A DNA stretch of 64,000 nucleotides. Origin: JBBROS01 sp963792675. Its GTDB lineage: Bacteria > Pseudomonadota > Alphaproteobacteria > Acetobacterales > Acetobacteraceae. Below, piece after piece: positions 23,241 through 31,916 of the stretch. The stretch covers positions 1,116,001-1,180,000 of the forward strand of contig CAWBWT010000002.1 in assembly GCA_963792675.1 (NCBI GenBank). The letters are read 5' to 3'. The notes under the pieces were generated by a model. That model was given only the letters and a program-made list of their open reading frames with translations. It was not told where the DNA came from and made no database searches. The position numbers and the translations under genes were made by a program. Numbering within the stretch: position 1 is the stretch's first letter; each line of letters starts with the position of its first letter.

Positions 23241-23764
23241 TCGTCGGACGGGCCCGGACGGTCGATGCCCCGGGGATTGCCCGCGTGCACGTGGCGGCCT
23301 GGCGCAGCGCCTACGCCAACCTGCTGCCGGCCGACTACCTGGCCGGCATGTCGGTGGTCCGGCAGACCGCGATGCACCAGGCGGCGATCCTGGCCGGCCG
23401 CGGCGTGCTGGTGGCGCGGTCCGGCAACAACGTGGTCGGCTTCTGCACGGTCGGCCGGCCGCGGACGGCCGGGCTGGGCGAGGGCGAGATCGAGACGCTG
23501 TACGTGCTCGACGACTGGCGCGAGCAGGGGCTGGGGCGGCGCCTGCTGCAGGCCGGGGCGAAGCACCTGGCCGACACCGGGGTGGGCAGTGCGTTCCTGT
23601 GGGTGCTGCAGGACAATCCGAGCCGGTGGTTCTACGAACGCATGGGCGGCCGCAAGTCGGCCACGTCGAAGACGCAGGTCGCCGGGCAGAGCTTCGCACA
23701 GACGGCGTATGTCTGGGATCCAATCGGGCTGCTGACCTCGACGACGGCCGCGCGGCGCTCTTGA
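23237..23764 (+). CDS. GNAT-family N-acetyltransferase
   Basis: 175-aa acetyl-CoA-dependent acyltransferase. N-terminal I-A-R-V-H-V-A-A-W-R-S-A-Y is followed by I-E-T-L-Y-V-L-D-D-W-R-E-Q-G-L-G-R-R-L-L, where Q/R-x-x-G-x-G/A is the acetyl-CoA pyrophosphate-binding loop, and W-V-L-Q-D-N-P-S-R-W-F-Y-E-R-M-G-G, typical of YitH/RimI-like GNATs. The acceptor is unknown. The GTG start overlaps the methyltransferase stop; 32 bases separate it from guaA. Confidence 0.88.
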   Translation: MIVGRARTVDAPGIARVHVAAWRSAYANLLPADYLAGMSVVRQTAMHQAAILAGRGVLVARSGNNVVGFCTVGRPRTAGLGEGEIETLYVLDDWREQGLGRRLLQAGAKHLADTGVGSAFLWVLQDNPSRWFYERMGGRKSATSKTQVAGQSFAQTAYVWDPIGLLTSTTAARRS

Positions 23765-23796
23765 CGGGGGCTGGCGGCGATGCTGCAAGCTCGCCC

Positions 23797-25383
23797 ATGA
23801 CCCAGTCCTCGCCGCCGCCCGCCGACGCCCTCCCGGTCAGGGATCGCGTGCTGATCCTGGATTTCGGCAGCCAGTTCACCCAGTTGATTGCCCGCCGTGT
23901 GCGCGAGTCCGGGGTCTACTGCGCCATCATGCCGGCCGATGCCGCCGTGGAGCGGATGACGGCGTTCGCGCCCTCCGCCTGGATCCTGTCCGGCGGGCCG
24001 GCCAGCGTGAAGGACGCCGCCGCGCCGCGGGTGCCGGAGGCGGTGTTCGCGTCCGGCTTGCCGATCCTCGGCATCTGCTACGGCCAGCAGGCGATGTGCG
24101 ATCAGTTGGGCGGCCACGTGCAACTCGGCGACCATCAGGAGTTCGGCCACGCCAGCCTGACGGTGACGGATGATTGCGAGCTGTTCCATGGCGCCTGGGA
24201 GCAGGGCGGGCGGGAGCAGGTGTGGATGAGCCACGGCGACCACGTGACCGACCTGCCGCCCGGGTTCCGCAGCGTCGCCAGCAGCCCCGGCGCCCCGTTC
24301 GCGGCCATCGCCGACGACGCCCGGCGGTATTACGGCGTGCAGTTCCACCCCGAGGTGGTGCACACGCCGCACGGCCGCCAGCTGCTGCATAACTTCACCC
24401 ACCGCGTCGCCGGGCTCACGGGCGACTGGACCATGGCCTCGTTCCGCGACGCGCAGAAGGCGCGCATCCGCGAGCAGGTCGGGGAGGGGCGGGTGATCTG
24501 CGGCCTGTCCGGCGGCGTGGACAGCTCGGTGGCCGCCGCGCTGATCCATGAGGCGATCGGCGATCAGCTCACGTGTATCTTTGTCGATTCCGGGCTGCTG
24601 CGCCAAGGCGAGGCCGAGGAGGTGGTGCGCACCTTCCGCGACCGGTTCAACATCAAGCTCGTCCATCGCGACGCGTCGGCGCTGTTCCTCGATGCGCTGG
24701 ACGGCGTCACGGACCCGGAGGTGAAACGCAAGGCGATCGGCCGGGTGTTCATCGAGGTGTTCGAGGAGGAGGCGGCGAAGGTCGGCGGCGCCGACTTCCT
24801 GGCGCAGGGCACGCTGTATCCGGACGTGATCGAAAGCATCAGCGCGCATGGCGGCCCGTCGGCGACGATCAAGAGCCACCACAACGTGGGCGGCCTGCCG
24901 GCGCACATGCGGATGAAGCTGGTGGAGCCGCTGCGGGAGCTGTTCAAGGACGAGGTGCGCCAGCTTGGCCGCGAGCTCGGCGTGCCGGAGCACATCGTCG
25001 GCCGCCATCCGTTCCCAGGCCCGGGCCTGGCGATCCGTATTCCGGGCGCCGTGACCGAGGAGCGCCTGGCGATCCTGCGCCGGGCCGACGCGATCTTTCT
25101 GGAGGAGATCCGCACGGCCGGGCTGTATGACGCGATCTGGCAGGCGTTTGCCGTGTTGCTGCCGGTGCGCACCGTCGGCGTGATGGGGGACGGCCGGACC
25201 TACGACAATGCGTGCGCGTTGCGGGCCGTGACCAGCGTCGACGGCATGACGGCCGAGGTCTATCCGTTCGACATGGCGTTCCTGGCGCGCACCGCGACCC
25301 GGATCGTCAACGAGGTGCGCGGCATCAACCGGGTGACGTACGACATCACGAGCAAGCCGCCGGGCACGATCGAGTGGGAGTGA
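23797..25383 (+). CDS. guaA: GMP synthase (glutamine-hydrolysing)
   Basis: 528-aa cytoplasmic enzyme converting XMP, ATP and glutamine to GMP. An N-terminal class I glutamine amidotransferase domain (about 15-210) has nucleophile Cys in G-I-C-Y-G-Q-Q and the His/Glu pair in F-H-P-E-V. The ATP pyrophosphatase domain has the P-loop G-L-S-G-G-V-D-S-S-V. The C-terminal dimerisation domain ends in the conserved S-K-P-P-G-T-I-E-W-E. It completes, with guaB at the start of the same run, the IMP-to-GMP branch. Confidence 0.97.
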   Translation: MTQSSPPPADALPVRDRVLILDFGSQFTQLIARRVRESGVYCAIMPADAAVERMTAFAPSAWILSGGPASVKDAAAPRVPEAVFASGLPILGICYGQQAMCDQLGGHVQLGDHQEFGHASLTVTDDCELFHGAWEQGGREQVWMSHGDHVTDLPPGFRSVASSPGAPFAAIADDARRYYGVQFHPEVVHTPHGRQLLHNFTHRVAGLTGDWTMASFRDAQKARIREQVGEGRVICGLSGGVDSSVAAALIHEAIGDQLTCIFVDSGLLRQGEAEEVVRTFRDRFNIKLVHRDASALFLDALDGVTDPEVKRKAIGRVFIEVFEEEAAKVGGADFLAQGTLYPDVIESISAHGGPSATIKSHHNVGGLPAHMRMKLVEPLRELFKDEVRQLGRELGVPEHIVGRHPFPGPGLAIRIPGAVTEERLAILRRADAIFLEEIRTAGLYDAIWQAFAVLLPVRTVGVMGDGRTYDNACALRAVTSVDGMTAEVYPFDMAFLARTATRIVNEVRGINRVTYDITSKPPGTIEWE

Positions 25384-25415
25384 TGGGGAATACCCCCAAG
25401 CACCGTCAGGCCCAC

Positions 25416-25456
25416 CCGGTCGCGCGCGCTGCCCGGAGGGATTAGCGCGCGACCGG
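25416..25456. terminator. Strong hairpin between convergent genes
   Basis: Perfect 12-bp stem (CCGGTCGCGCGC with GCGCGCGACCGG) around a 17-base loop, 32 bases after guaA and 32 bases from the end of the opposite-strand gene. It has no long T-run but is well placed as a bidirectional terminator. Confidence 0.55.
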
Positions 25457-25488
25457 TTCTCGGCCTCGGTCACATGGCCGCCGGCCGA

Positions 25489-26088
25489 TTACTGCTCCTT
25501 TTTGAACAGATCCTGGAAGATCAGCGGGCCCCAAGTGCGGCCGTGTGCGTGCACCAGCGCGCCACCCTCGTCGAGCTTTCCCAGCTTGACGGGTGCGAAC
25601 CCGAGTTGCTTGGCCAAGGCCGCCACGGGAGCGATGGCGTCCTCGTCGTTGCTCGATAGGAAGACGACCCGATGGCCGCCCTCGACGACCGGATCGGTCG
25701 CCAGGGTGGCCGCTATCAGATGGTTGAACCCCTTGACGAGTTTGGCGCCGGCGAACGCCTTCGCCACGAAGGCGGAGGACGGGAGGCCGTCCAGCTCTTC
25801 AGGGACCGGGAACGCGTTCGTTGCGTCGATGACCGTCTTGCCGTCCCAGCTCGGCAGCGCCTTCGCGACCTCGCCGTGCTCCCCGAACGGGACCGCCAGG
25901 ATGATCGTGTCGGCCTTGAGGGCGTCCGGCAGCGGCTTGGCGACCACCGTGGGTCCGATCGCCCGCGCCAGCGGCGCGAGCGCCTCGGGCGGACGGCGGC
26001 TCGCGACAGTCACGTCGAGGTTCTTGCGGGCGAAGGCGTGGGCGAGGGCCTGGCCGATCTTGCCGAAGCCGATTATCGCGTAGCTCAT
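25489..26088 (-). CDS. NAD(P)-binding F420:NADPH oxidoreductase-like protein
   Basis: 199-aa Rossmann protein of the NADPH-dependent F420 reductase/NADP oxidoreductase group. Dinucleotide motif A-I-I-G-F-G-K-I-G-Q-A-L-A is at residues 4-16, with V-A-S-R-R-P-P for 2'-phosphate recognition (NADPH). Later V-I-D-A-T-N-A-F-P and L-V-K-G-F-N-H are family-typical. A role in F420 metabolism is not implied, because members of this group in Proteobacteria are general NADPH-binding proteins. It lies 90 bases downstream of an SDR gene on the same strand and is probably co-transcribed with it. Confidence 0.85.
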   Translation of the reverse strand: MSYAIIGFGKIGQALAHAFARKNLDVTVASRRPPEALAPLARAIGPTVVAKPLPDALKADTIILAVPFGEHGEVAKALPSWDGKTVIDATNAFPVPEELDGLPSSAFVAKAFAGAKLVKGFNHLIAATLATDPVVEGGHRVVFLSSNDEDAIAPVAALAKQLGFAPVKLGKLDEGGALVHAHGRTWGPLIFQDLFKKEQ

Positions 26089-26178
26089 TCTTACTTGTCC
26101 AATCCGTGTTGATGTTGATGTCCCGGCCCGCAGCGACGCCGGGGTGCCCGTTTTGCTGTGTGACGGTGGGGCGCGGAC

Positions 26179-26914
26179 TCAGATGGCCGAGAGGCCGCCG
26201 TCGACCGACAGCTCCACCCCGTTCACGAAGCTCGAACTCGTCCGAGGCGAGGAACAGCGCGACCGCCGCGATTTCCTCGGGACGACCCATCTTCCCCCGC
26301 GGGATCACGGACTCGAACATCCGCTTCGCTTCCTCGGTGAGGACCTGGTCCTGCATCGGGGTGGCGATCGGCCCCGGGCTCAGCACGTTCACCCGGATAT
26401 TCCGGCCCTTCAGTTCGTTGAGCCAGGTGCGTGCGAACGAGCGCAACGCCGCCTTGCTCGCGGCATAGACGCCGTAACCCGCAAACCCCTTCACCGAAGC
26501 GACGGACCCGGTCATGAAGATCGATCCGCCATCGTTGAACAGCGGCAACGCCTTCTGCACCGTAAACAGCGTGCCGCGCGCATTCAGGTCGAACGCCGCG
26601 TCGAAATGCCGCTCGGTGATCTCGCCCAGCGGGACGGCTTCGCCGATGCCGGCGCTCGCGTACAGGACGTCGATCCTGCCCTTTTCCCGCTTGACCGTGT
26701 CGAACAGGCGGTCGAGGTCGTCGAGATTGGCCGCGTCGCCGCGCACGCCGGTCACGTTCCGGCCGATCGCACGCATTGCCTCGTCGAGGACCTCCTGCCG
26801 CCGGCCAGTGATGAAAACGTAGGCGCCTTCCTCGACGAACCGCTTGGCGCTGGCGAGCGCCATGCCGCTCGATCCGCCGGTGATGACTGCAATCTTACCT
26901 TCAAGCTTTCCCAT
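26179..26914 (-). pseudogene. Short-chain dehydrogenase, one-base frameshift near 3' end
   Basis: Starts at ATG 26914 after AAGGAGA. It reads as a normal SDR: T-G-G-S-S-G-M-A, Y-A-S-A-G-I-G, Ser in M-T-G-S-V-A-S, Tyr-Lys in Y-G-V-Y-A-A-S-K, and S-P-G-P-I-A-T-P. After L-F-L-A-S-D-E the frame is lost. Removing one base at about 26235-26236 restores S-S-F-V-N-G-V-E-L-S-V-D-G-G-L-S-A-I and a stop at 26179, giving 244 aa, the family length. As written, the frame runs on for over 300 bases across the next gene. The break removes the C-terminal substrate/dimer segment. It is divergent from a LysR gene. Confidence 0.8.
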
Positions 26915-27145
26915 GATGTCTCCTTGAGGCTCCGTTTGTGGTTGTTCGGGGACGCCCCCGACACGATCCACATCGGCCTGCCGGCGCCCAGCATTGAGTG
27001 CCGAAGCGCGCACATCGGTGGTGCGCAATCGATCCGGCTGGACGACGGGCGCCGGCCGTGCAGGCTAGGCGGACGGGCATACTGCTGTTCGATGCGGCAG
27101 ACGCGGGCGTTGGAAGGCGGGCACCGTGCGGTGCCGGATTGCACC

Positions 27146-28042
27146 ATGATCGACTGGGATGACGTTCGTTATTTCCTAGCCGTCGCGCGCGGCGGCTCCG
27201 TGCGGGCGGCGGCCGAGCGCCTCGGGGTGAACCACTCGACCGTGCTGCGCCGCATCGCGCAGCTCGAGGAGCGCCTCGGCGCGCGAATGTTCGAGAAGCT
27301 GCCCTCGGGCTACCGCATGACGGCGGCGGGCGAGGAGGCGCTCGAGCTCGCGAACGCGATGGAGGCGTCGTCGCAGCAACTGGAAACGCGCGTCTTCGGT
27401 CGCGACCAGAGTGTGCGCGGGCTGCTGCGGGTGACGTTGGCGCCGATCCTCGCGACACGCCTGCTCATGCCGGACCTCGCCGATTTCGCGCGGCTGCATC
27501 CGGATATCGAAATGGAGATCCTGTCGTTCGGCGAGCTGGCCAATTTGACCAACCGAGAGGCCGATGTCGCGATCCGCGTCGTGTACGACCGCAAGACCCT
27601 GCCGCTCAACCTGCACGGAATTAAGGGACCGGAGCTGTTCAGCGGCGTCTACATGTCGCGCGATCGCCTGGCTGCGTGGCATGCGGGTGCGCCGGACCCG
27701 ATAAGGTGGATCGTCATCAACGTGCATGGCGTCCCGGACTGGGCCAGCGAGGGCGAGGTCCGTGTGACGGGGGTTCCATTCAGGACCACGGACGCCGAGG
27801 CGCAGATCGCTGCAGCACGGCAGGGGCTCGGGATGACAACGCTGCCGTGCTTCGCAGGCGACGCCGACCCGCTGCTGGTGAGGGTGCCGGGTACCGAGCT
27901 GCACCTGCATGGAGCGCTTTGGCTGCTGACGCAGGGCGAGGCACGCAAGACCAAGCGCGTGCGGCTGTTTACGGAGTTCCTGTCCCGCAGGCTCGCCGCG
28001 CACGCCCAGCTTCTCGCCGGGCTGCCGCTATCGCGCGATTGA
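27146..28042 (+). CDS. LysR-family transcriptional regulator
   Basis: 298-aa regulator. The N-terminal winged helix (about 1-60) reads D-D-V-R-Y-F-L-A-V-A-R-G-G-S-V-R-A-A-A-E and S-T-V-L-R-R-I-A-Q-L-E-E-R-L-G. The C-terminal half (about 90-290) is the periplasmic-binding-like effector domain. It is divergent from the SDR/oxidoreductase pair, the classic LysR arrangement, so it probably activates those genes; the 231-base gap shows no clear T-N11-A palindrome. It is convergent with the membrane glycosyltransferase pseudogene, 35 bases apart. Confidence 0.88.
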   Translation: MIDWDDVRYFLAVARGGSVRAAAERLGVNHSTVLRRIAQLEERLGARMFEKLPSGYRMTAAGEEALELANAMEASSQQLETRVFGRDQSVRGLLRVTLAPILATRLLMPDLADFARLHPDIEMEILSFGELANLTNREADVAIRVVYDRKTLPLNLHGIKGPELFSGVYMSRDRLAAWHAGAPDPIRWIVINVHGVPDWASEGEVRVTGVPFRTTDAEAQIAAARQGLGMTTLPCFAGDADPLLVRVPGTELHLHGALWLLTQGEARKTKRVRLFTEFLSRRLAAHAQLLAGLPLSRD

Positions 28043-28077
28043 CGCCCGCCGGGGTCCGAAGCGGCGTTCGCTGCGGC

Positions 28078-29761
28078 TCAACGTCTGATCCGGAACAATT
28101 GGGTGAAGCCTTGATCGGTGACGAGCTCCATCTCGGGCGGCAGGCTGACCGGTCCGTCGCGATCGGGAAGGTCGGCATCGATCACGAGCATGTAGTCCAT
28201 CCGGTCGCGCCAATGCGCCAGATAGGGCGTGCTGGCGATCACCGCGCGATAGGCATCCGGCTGGACGAGCGCGTGCACGCTGACGAGGTTGCCGCCGCTT
28301 ACCGTGGCGAGGCTTTCCCACGGCGGCAGCACGCGGACCGGCTGCTGGCCGCGGATTGCGAACAGGGTGGGAACGAAGGCGCGGCGCCAAGGGATCGCCA
28401 GCGTGACCGCATGGCGGAAGGTCGATTCGCCGACCGACAAGGTAGCGGCCGAGCGGCGGGTCGAAGCTGGCGGCCGGCCGGTGCTCGACGGCGAACACGG
28501 CCGCCCCGGCCGGGACATGCGCAAGGGTCCGGGCCACGGACGCGAAATCGGGCTGCCGCTCGTGCCATGCGGTTGCGACGTATCCGGTTCGGAACAGCGA
28601 GCCCAGCAGCAGGAGCAGCGCGCAGGCAAGCGCCGGCCGCGGCGGCAGATCGGGCCGGAGTGAAGCGGCGAGCAGGAGCGGGATCATGCAAACGAAGCGC
28701 CGGTCCACCCAATCCGCGCCGGCCAAGGCGGAGGGGCAGAGAAGGTAGGCCAGCAGGCAGCCGGCGGCGCCGACGAGCAGGCCGGCGTGGATGCGCAGGC
28801 GTCCCGCCGCCCCGGCGGCAGCCAGCGGCAGCACGAGACAGGCGACGGCGAGCGCGTCGGCCAGGTTCGAGTAGCTGCGCAACGCGGTCGCCACGCCGAC
28901 CAGCTTGGAGCCGGGCCGGGCCATCGCCTGGGGCAACCCCACGGCCAGTTCGGCCAACCCGGTTCGCAGGCCGGCCGTGTCGCCCGGCAATCGCGGCGAC
29001 AGCGCAAGGAAGAGACCGAGTGGCACTGCAAGCGCCGCGGCGGCCGCAAGCAGGGCGGCCAGGTTGCCCCGCCAAGCGCGCCGTGCGGGGTGCGGGCCCA
29101 GGGCGAGGCCGAACAGCAGCACGCCGTAAAATACGAATCCGAACGGATGGAACAGCAGGATCACCGCGCCGGAAAGAAGGCGCAGCAGAGCGGTGCGCCA
29201 GCCGGGGCGCGAGCCGGGGCCGCAGCTGGGATGACGCGGCCGGCTCGCCTCGAGCGCCGCCGCGAGCAGCGCCAGACCGAGGCCGAAGCGGAAATTGAGG
29301 AAGCCGTCCAGCAGCTCGAAGCTCCAGGCCAGCAGGCCGAACGCGATCGGCCACCAGTGCCAGCGGCCATACAGCGCACGCCACAGCAGCACGCCGCCGA
29401 CCGGCACGATCAGCACGCCTAGCAGGGCGATGATGCGGGCGGCAAGCTCCACTCCGGCGATGCGCGCCAGGAGCAACGATAGCACGTCGGTTCCCAGGTT
29501 GGTCAGCGTGTCCCATTGGACCGCGAACACTCCGGGCATCGGCGGGTCGAGCGCGTGCGTCAGCAGCCAGAACCGCGCGAGGTTGTTCGGGTAGTCGGTG
29601 AGCGGCGGGATCGGCGCCACCAGGGACGGCACCGCCAGCGCGGCCAAAGCGAAGGCGAGAGTCCAGGCCAGCCACCGGCTCGGCGGCGCCGACCTGGGTC
29701 GCCGCCACCTCGGGGAGGACCGGCCGGACGGCTCCGGCTCGGCCTTTGGCGCCGGCGTCAT
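28078..29761 (-). pseudogene. Polytopic membrane glycosyltransferase-like protein, frameshifted
   Basis: From ATG 29761 it encodes about a dozen hydrophobic segments after the motif P-P-L-T-D-Y-P-N-N-L-A-R-F-W-L-L, which recalls GT-C type lipid-linked sugar transferases with an acidic residue in the first periplasmic loop. The frame is lost after L-G-R-Y-L-V-G at about 28437, where a four-base unit (CCGA on the plus strand) is doubled at 28430-28437. Removing one copy restores E-S-T-F-R-H-A-V-T-L-A and continues to a stop at 28078, giving 559 aa. The start overlaps the stop of the SMR-like gene (ATGA). It may be a true decay event, a reversible slippage or an error. Confidence 0.7.
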
Positions 29762-30084
29762 GCCGTTGCCAGCAACATCACGCCGAGTCCGATCAACGCG
29801 AGCGCACCGATCTTTTGCATGCCGATCGGCTCGCCGTAGCCGAAATGGCCGATCAACGCGACCATGAAGTAAGACAATGCCGTGCACGGTAAAGCGACCG
29901 AGAGCGGGATCCGGCGCAAGGCGACAATGTAGAACATCGCCGAAAGCCCATACACGCACACCCCGCCCACAGTCCTGACGTCGGTCAACTGATCGGCGAA
30001 GCTTGCCGCGCCGGCTCCCGCCTTCAACAATGCTTGGCCCGCGACCGACAAGGCGACGGCCGCGAGAAGAAAGAGCCAATACAT
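29758..30084 (-). CDS. Small four-helix SMR/ArnE-F-like membrane transporter
   Basis: 108-aa inner-membrane protein with four predicted helices. Helix 1 reads A-A-V-A-L-S-V-A-G-Q-A-L-L-K-A-G. The EmrE-type glutamate is missing and A-G-Q-x-L-L-K matches the ArnE/ArnF subgroup, which flips undecaprenyl-phosphate-linked sugars. Helix 4 reads I-G-A-L-A-L-I-G-L-G-V-M-L-L. ATG 30084 was chosen; upstream sequence is Arg-rich. Overlap with the following membrane transferase gene and proximity to a polyprenyl-phosphate GT2 gene support a lipid-linked sugar flippase rather than a drug pump (inference). Confidence 0.75.
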   Translation of the reverse strand: MYWLFLLAAVALSVAGQALLKAGAGAASFADQLTDVRTVGGVCVYGLSAMFYIVALRRIPLSVALPCTALSYFMVALIGHFGYGEPIGMQKIGALALIGLGVMLLATA

Positions 30085-30235
30085 GCGTGCGTTCCCGTCC
30101 TGATTGCGGGCCGCGTCCGGCCCGGCGGCGAGCGGGATACCACGACCGGCGCGCCGCCTATACCGGCGGGAGAGGTTTGGCCGGGCCGGACCGGCCATGG
30201 TAGGACGCGCGGGCGCGGCAGGATGCGGATTTTGC

Positions 30236-31798
30236 ATGGATGGTGATCGAGAACTGCGAGTGCAGGGGAAGGCCGGTCGCCCTCCTTCGTTCAGTGCCGT
30301 CGGCGCGGTCCTGCTGCTGTGCCTGCTGGGTTTGCTGGCGGCCCATCTCGCGGCGCTGGTCGCCGACGTCGTGGCCGCGATCGCCGACCCGCTGGAGCTC
30401 GACTACGGCGAGGGCATCGTTTGGCAGCAGGCGGTGCTGATCCCAGACGGCCGCATGTATCCCGTATCGACCGCCCTGCCGTTCATCGTGTTCCATTACC
30501 CGCCGCTGTTCCACCTGCTGGCACGCGCGGCGTTGCGGGTCGAGCCCAACTTCCTTGCAGCGGGCCGGCTGGTCGCTTCGGTCGCGACGCTGTGCCTGGC
30601 GCCGATCTTGGCGGGGCTGATCCTGACCGCCGTTCGGGGCGGCGCCGGGTTGCGCGGCGCCGCCATTGCATTCGGGATGGGCGTGCTGGCCATCTGCCTG
30701 CATCCGGTGCACAGCTGGGGTTACCTGATGCGGGTCGACATGCCCGGCTTCGCGTTCGGGTTCGGCGGCCTGCTGCTAGCGGCGCGGGCGGACGGGCGGT
30801 TCTGGGGCACCACGGCCGCTCTGCTGCTGTGCGTGGCGGCGGTGTTCACGAAGCAGACGCTGCTGGCGCCCGGGGTCGCCGTGTTCGCCATGGGCGTGTA
30901 TCGGCGGCCCAAGCCGGCCCTGGCCGCGGGCGCCGTTGCCGGTAGCGTGGGGCTCGCTGCTCTGTTCTGGCTGCAGCAGGCGACCGGCGGCGGCTTCCTG
31001 CACAACATCGTCGGCTACAACATCAACCGGGTCTCGTTCTGGCAGGGATACCACATGGTCGCCAGCGAGAAGCTGACGATCCCGTTCATCCTGCTGATCG
31101 CCGCCGCGGCCGTTTGGCTCGGCCTGGCCTTGGTGCCGTCAGCCTTCTCGTTCCGCCCGCGGCGCATCGGGCGCGACATCCTGACGCTGCGGCACGCCGA
31201 GCCTGCGGTCGCCACGCAGGCCCTCCTGTTGCTGCACTTCGCTCTCGCGACGGCCATGCTGTGCACGATCTTCAAGCTGGGAAGTGGCCCCAACTACCTC
31301 ATCGAATTTCTCTGCTCGGGCCTGGTGGTGCTGGGCGTCGTGCTGATCCGGCTCGAGCGCCGGTCGCGTGCCGCGCGAAATTGGTCCGACGCCGGCCTGT
31401 TCGCCCTGCTGGTGTCGATGCAGTTCGTGCCGTTCCGGCTGGTGACCGTGCGGCAGAATCCGGCCTGGAACGCCGCGGCGGAGCGGGCGGTGGCGATGAT
31501 CCGTGACGCGGCGCCACGTCCGGTCGCGTCGGAGGACATGACGCTGCTGATGCGCGCCGGAACCGGGGTGACGTTCGAACCGTCGATCGTGACGGAGCTC
31601 GCGAGCGTGGGACGGTGGGACGAGACGCCGCTGCTGCAGATGATCCGCTCGCACGGGTTCGCCTTCGTGCTGACGATGGACACGCCCGACGGGTTCGACG
31701 AACGCCGCACCCCCGCCGTCAACGAGGCGTTCCGGACCGCCTACCCGCGCCTCGAGCGGCTCGGTCCGCAGTTCTGGATCCGCCGGCCGGCTGAGTAG
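30236..31798 (+). CDS. Polytopic membrane protein, probable GT-C glycosyltransferase
   Basis: 520-aa protein with about ten hydrophobic segments. The first loop after helix 1 contains L-D-Y-G-E-G-I-V-W-Q-Q-A and then Y-P-P-L-F-H-L-L-A, a layout seen in GT-C (ArnT/PMT-like) transferases and related membrane proteins, where an acidic residue in loop 1 is catalytic. The C-terminal 110 residues are a soluble domain. No named family was recognised. Transcribed away from the SMR/transferase pair and toward the GT2 gene, it sits in the same lipid-linked sugar region. ATG 30236 begins shortly before the first hydrophobic segment. Confidence 0.65.
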   Translation: MDGDRELRVQGKAGRPPSFSAVGAVLLLCLLGLLAAHLAALVADVVAAIADPLELDYGEGIVWQQAVLIPDGRMYPVSTALPFIVFHYPPLFHLLARAALRVEPNFLAAGRLVASVATLCLAPILAGLILTAVRGGAGLRGAAIAFGMGVLAICLHPVHSWGYLMRVDMPGFAFGFGGLLLAARADGRFWGTTAALLLCVAAVFTKQTLLAPGVAVFAMGVYRRPKPALAAGAVAGSVGLAALFWLQQATGGGFLHNIVGYNINRVSFWQGYHMVASEKLTIPFILLIAAAAVWLGLALVPSAFSFRPRRIGRDILTLRHAEPAVATQALLLLHFALATAMLCTIFKLGSGPNYLIEFLCSGLVVLGVVLIRLERRSRAARNWSDAGLFALLVSMQFVPFRLVTVRQNPAWNAAAERAVAMIRDAAPRPVASEDMTLLMRAGTGVTFEPSIVTELASVGRWDETPLLQMIRSHGFAFVLTMDTPDGFDERRTPAVNEAFRTAYPRLERLGPQFWIRRPAE

Positions 31799-31805
31799 GT
31801 CCGGC

Positions 31806-31831
31806 GCGGCACCCGGCGTATCCGGTGCCGC
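31806..31831. terminator. Hairpin between convergent genes
   Basis: GCGGCACCCGG pairs with CCGGTGCCGC (one bulged C) around a 5-base loop, 7 bases after the membrane-protein stop. It has no T-run. Confidence 0.4.
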
Positions 31832-31860
31832 ACCTGGGGCGGCAAGCGCCTAACCTTGTG

Positions 31861-31916
31861 CCGCGATGCGCGGCACTGGCCTATTCGGCCGCGATGCGCG
31901 GCACTGGCCTATTCGG
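31861..31916. repeat. 28-bp perfect tandem duplication at the end of the GT2 gene
   Basis: Two identical adjacent 28-base copies (31861-31888, 31889-31916) are followed by four bases of a third. The second copy contains the GT2 stop codon and last codons, so the first copy lies just downstream of the gene and repeats the coding end. It is probably a recent slippage duplication. Confidence 0.9.
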
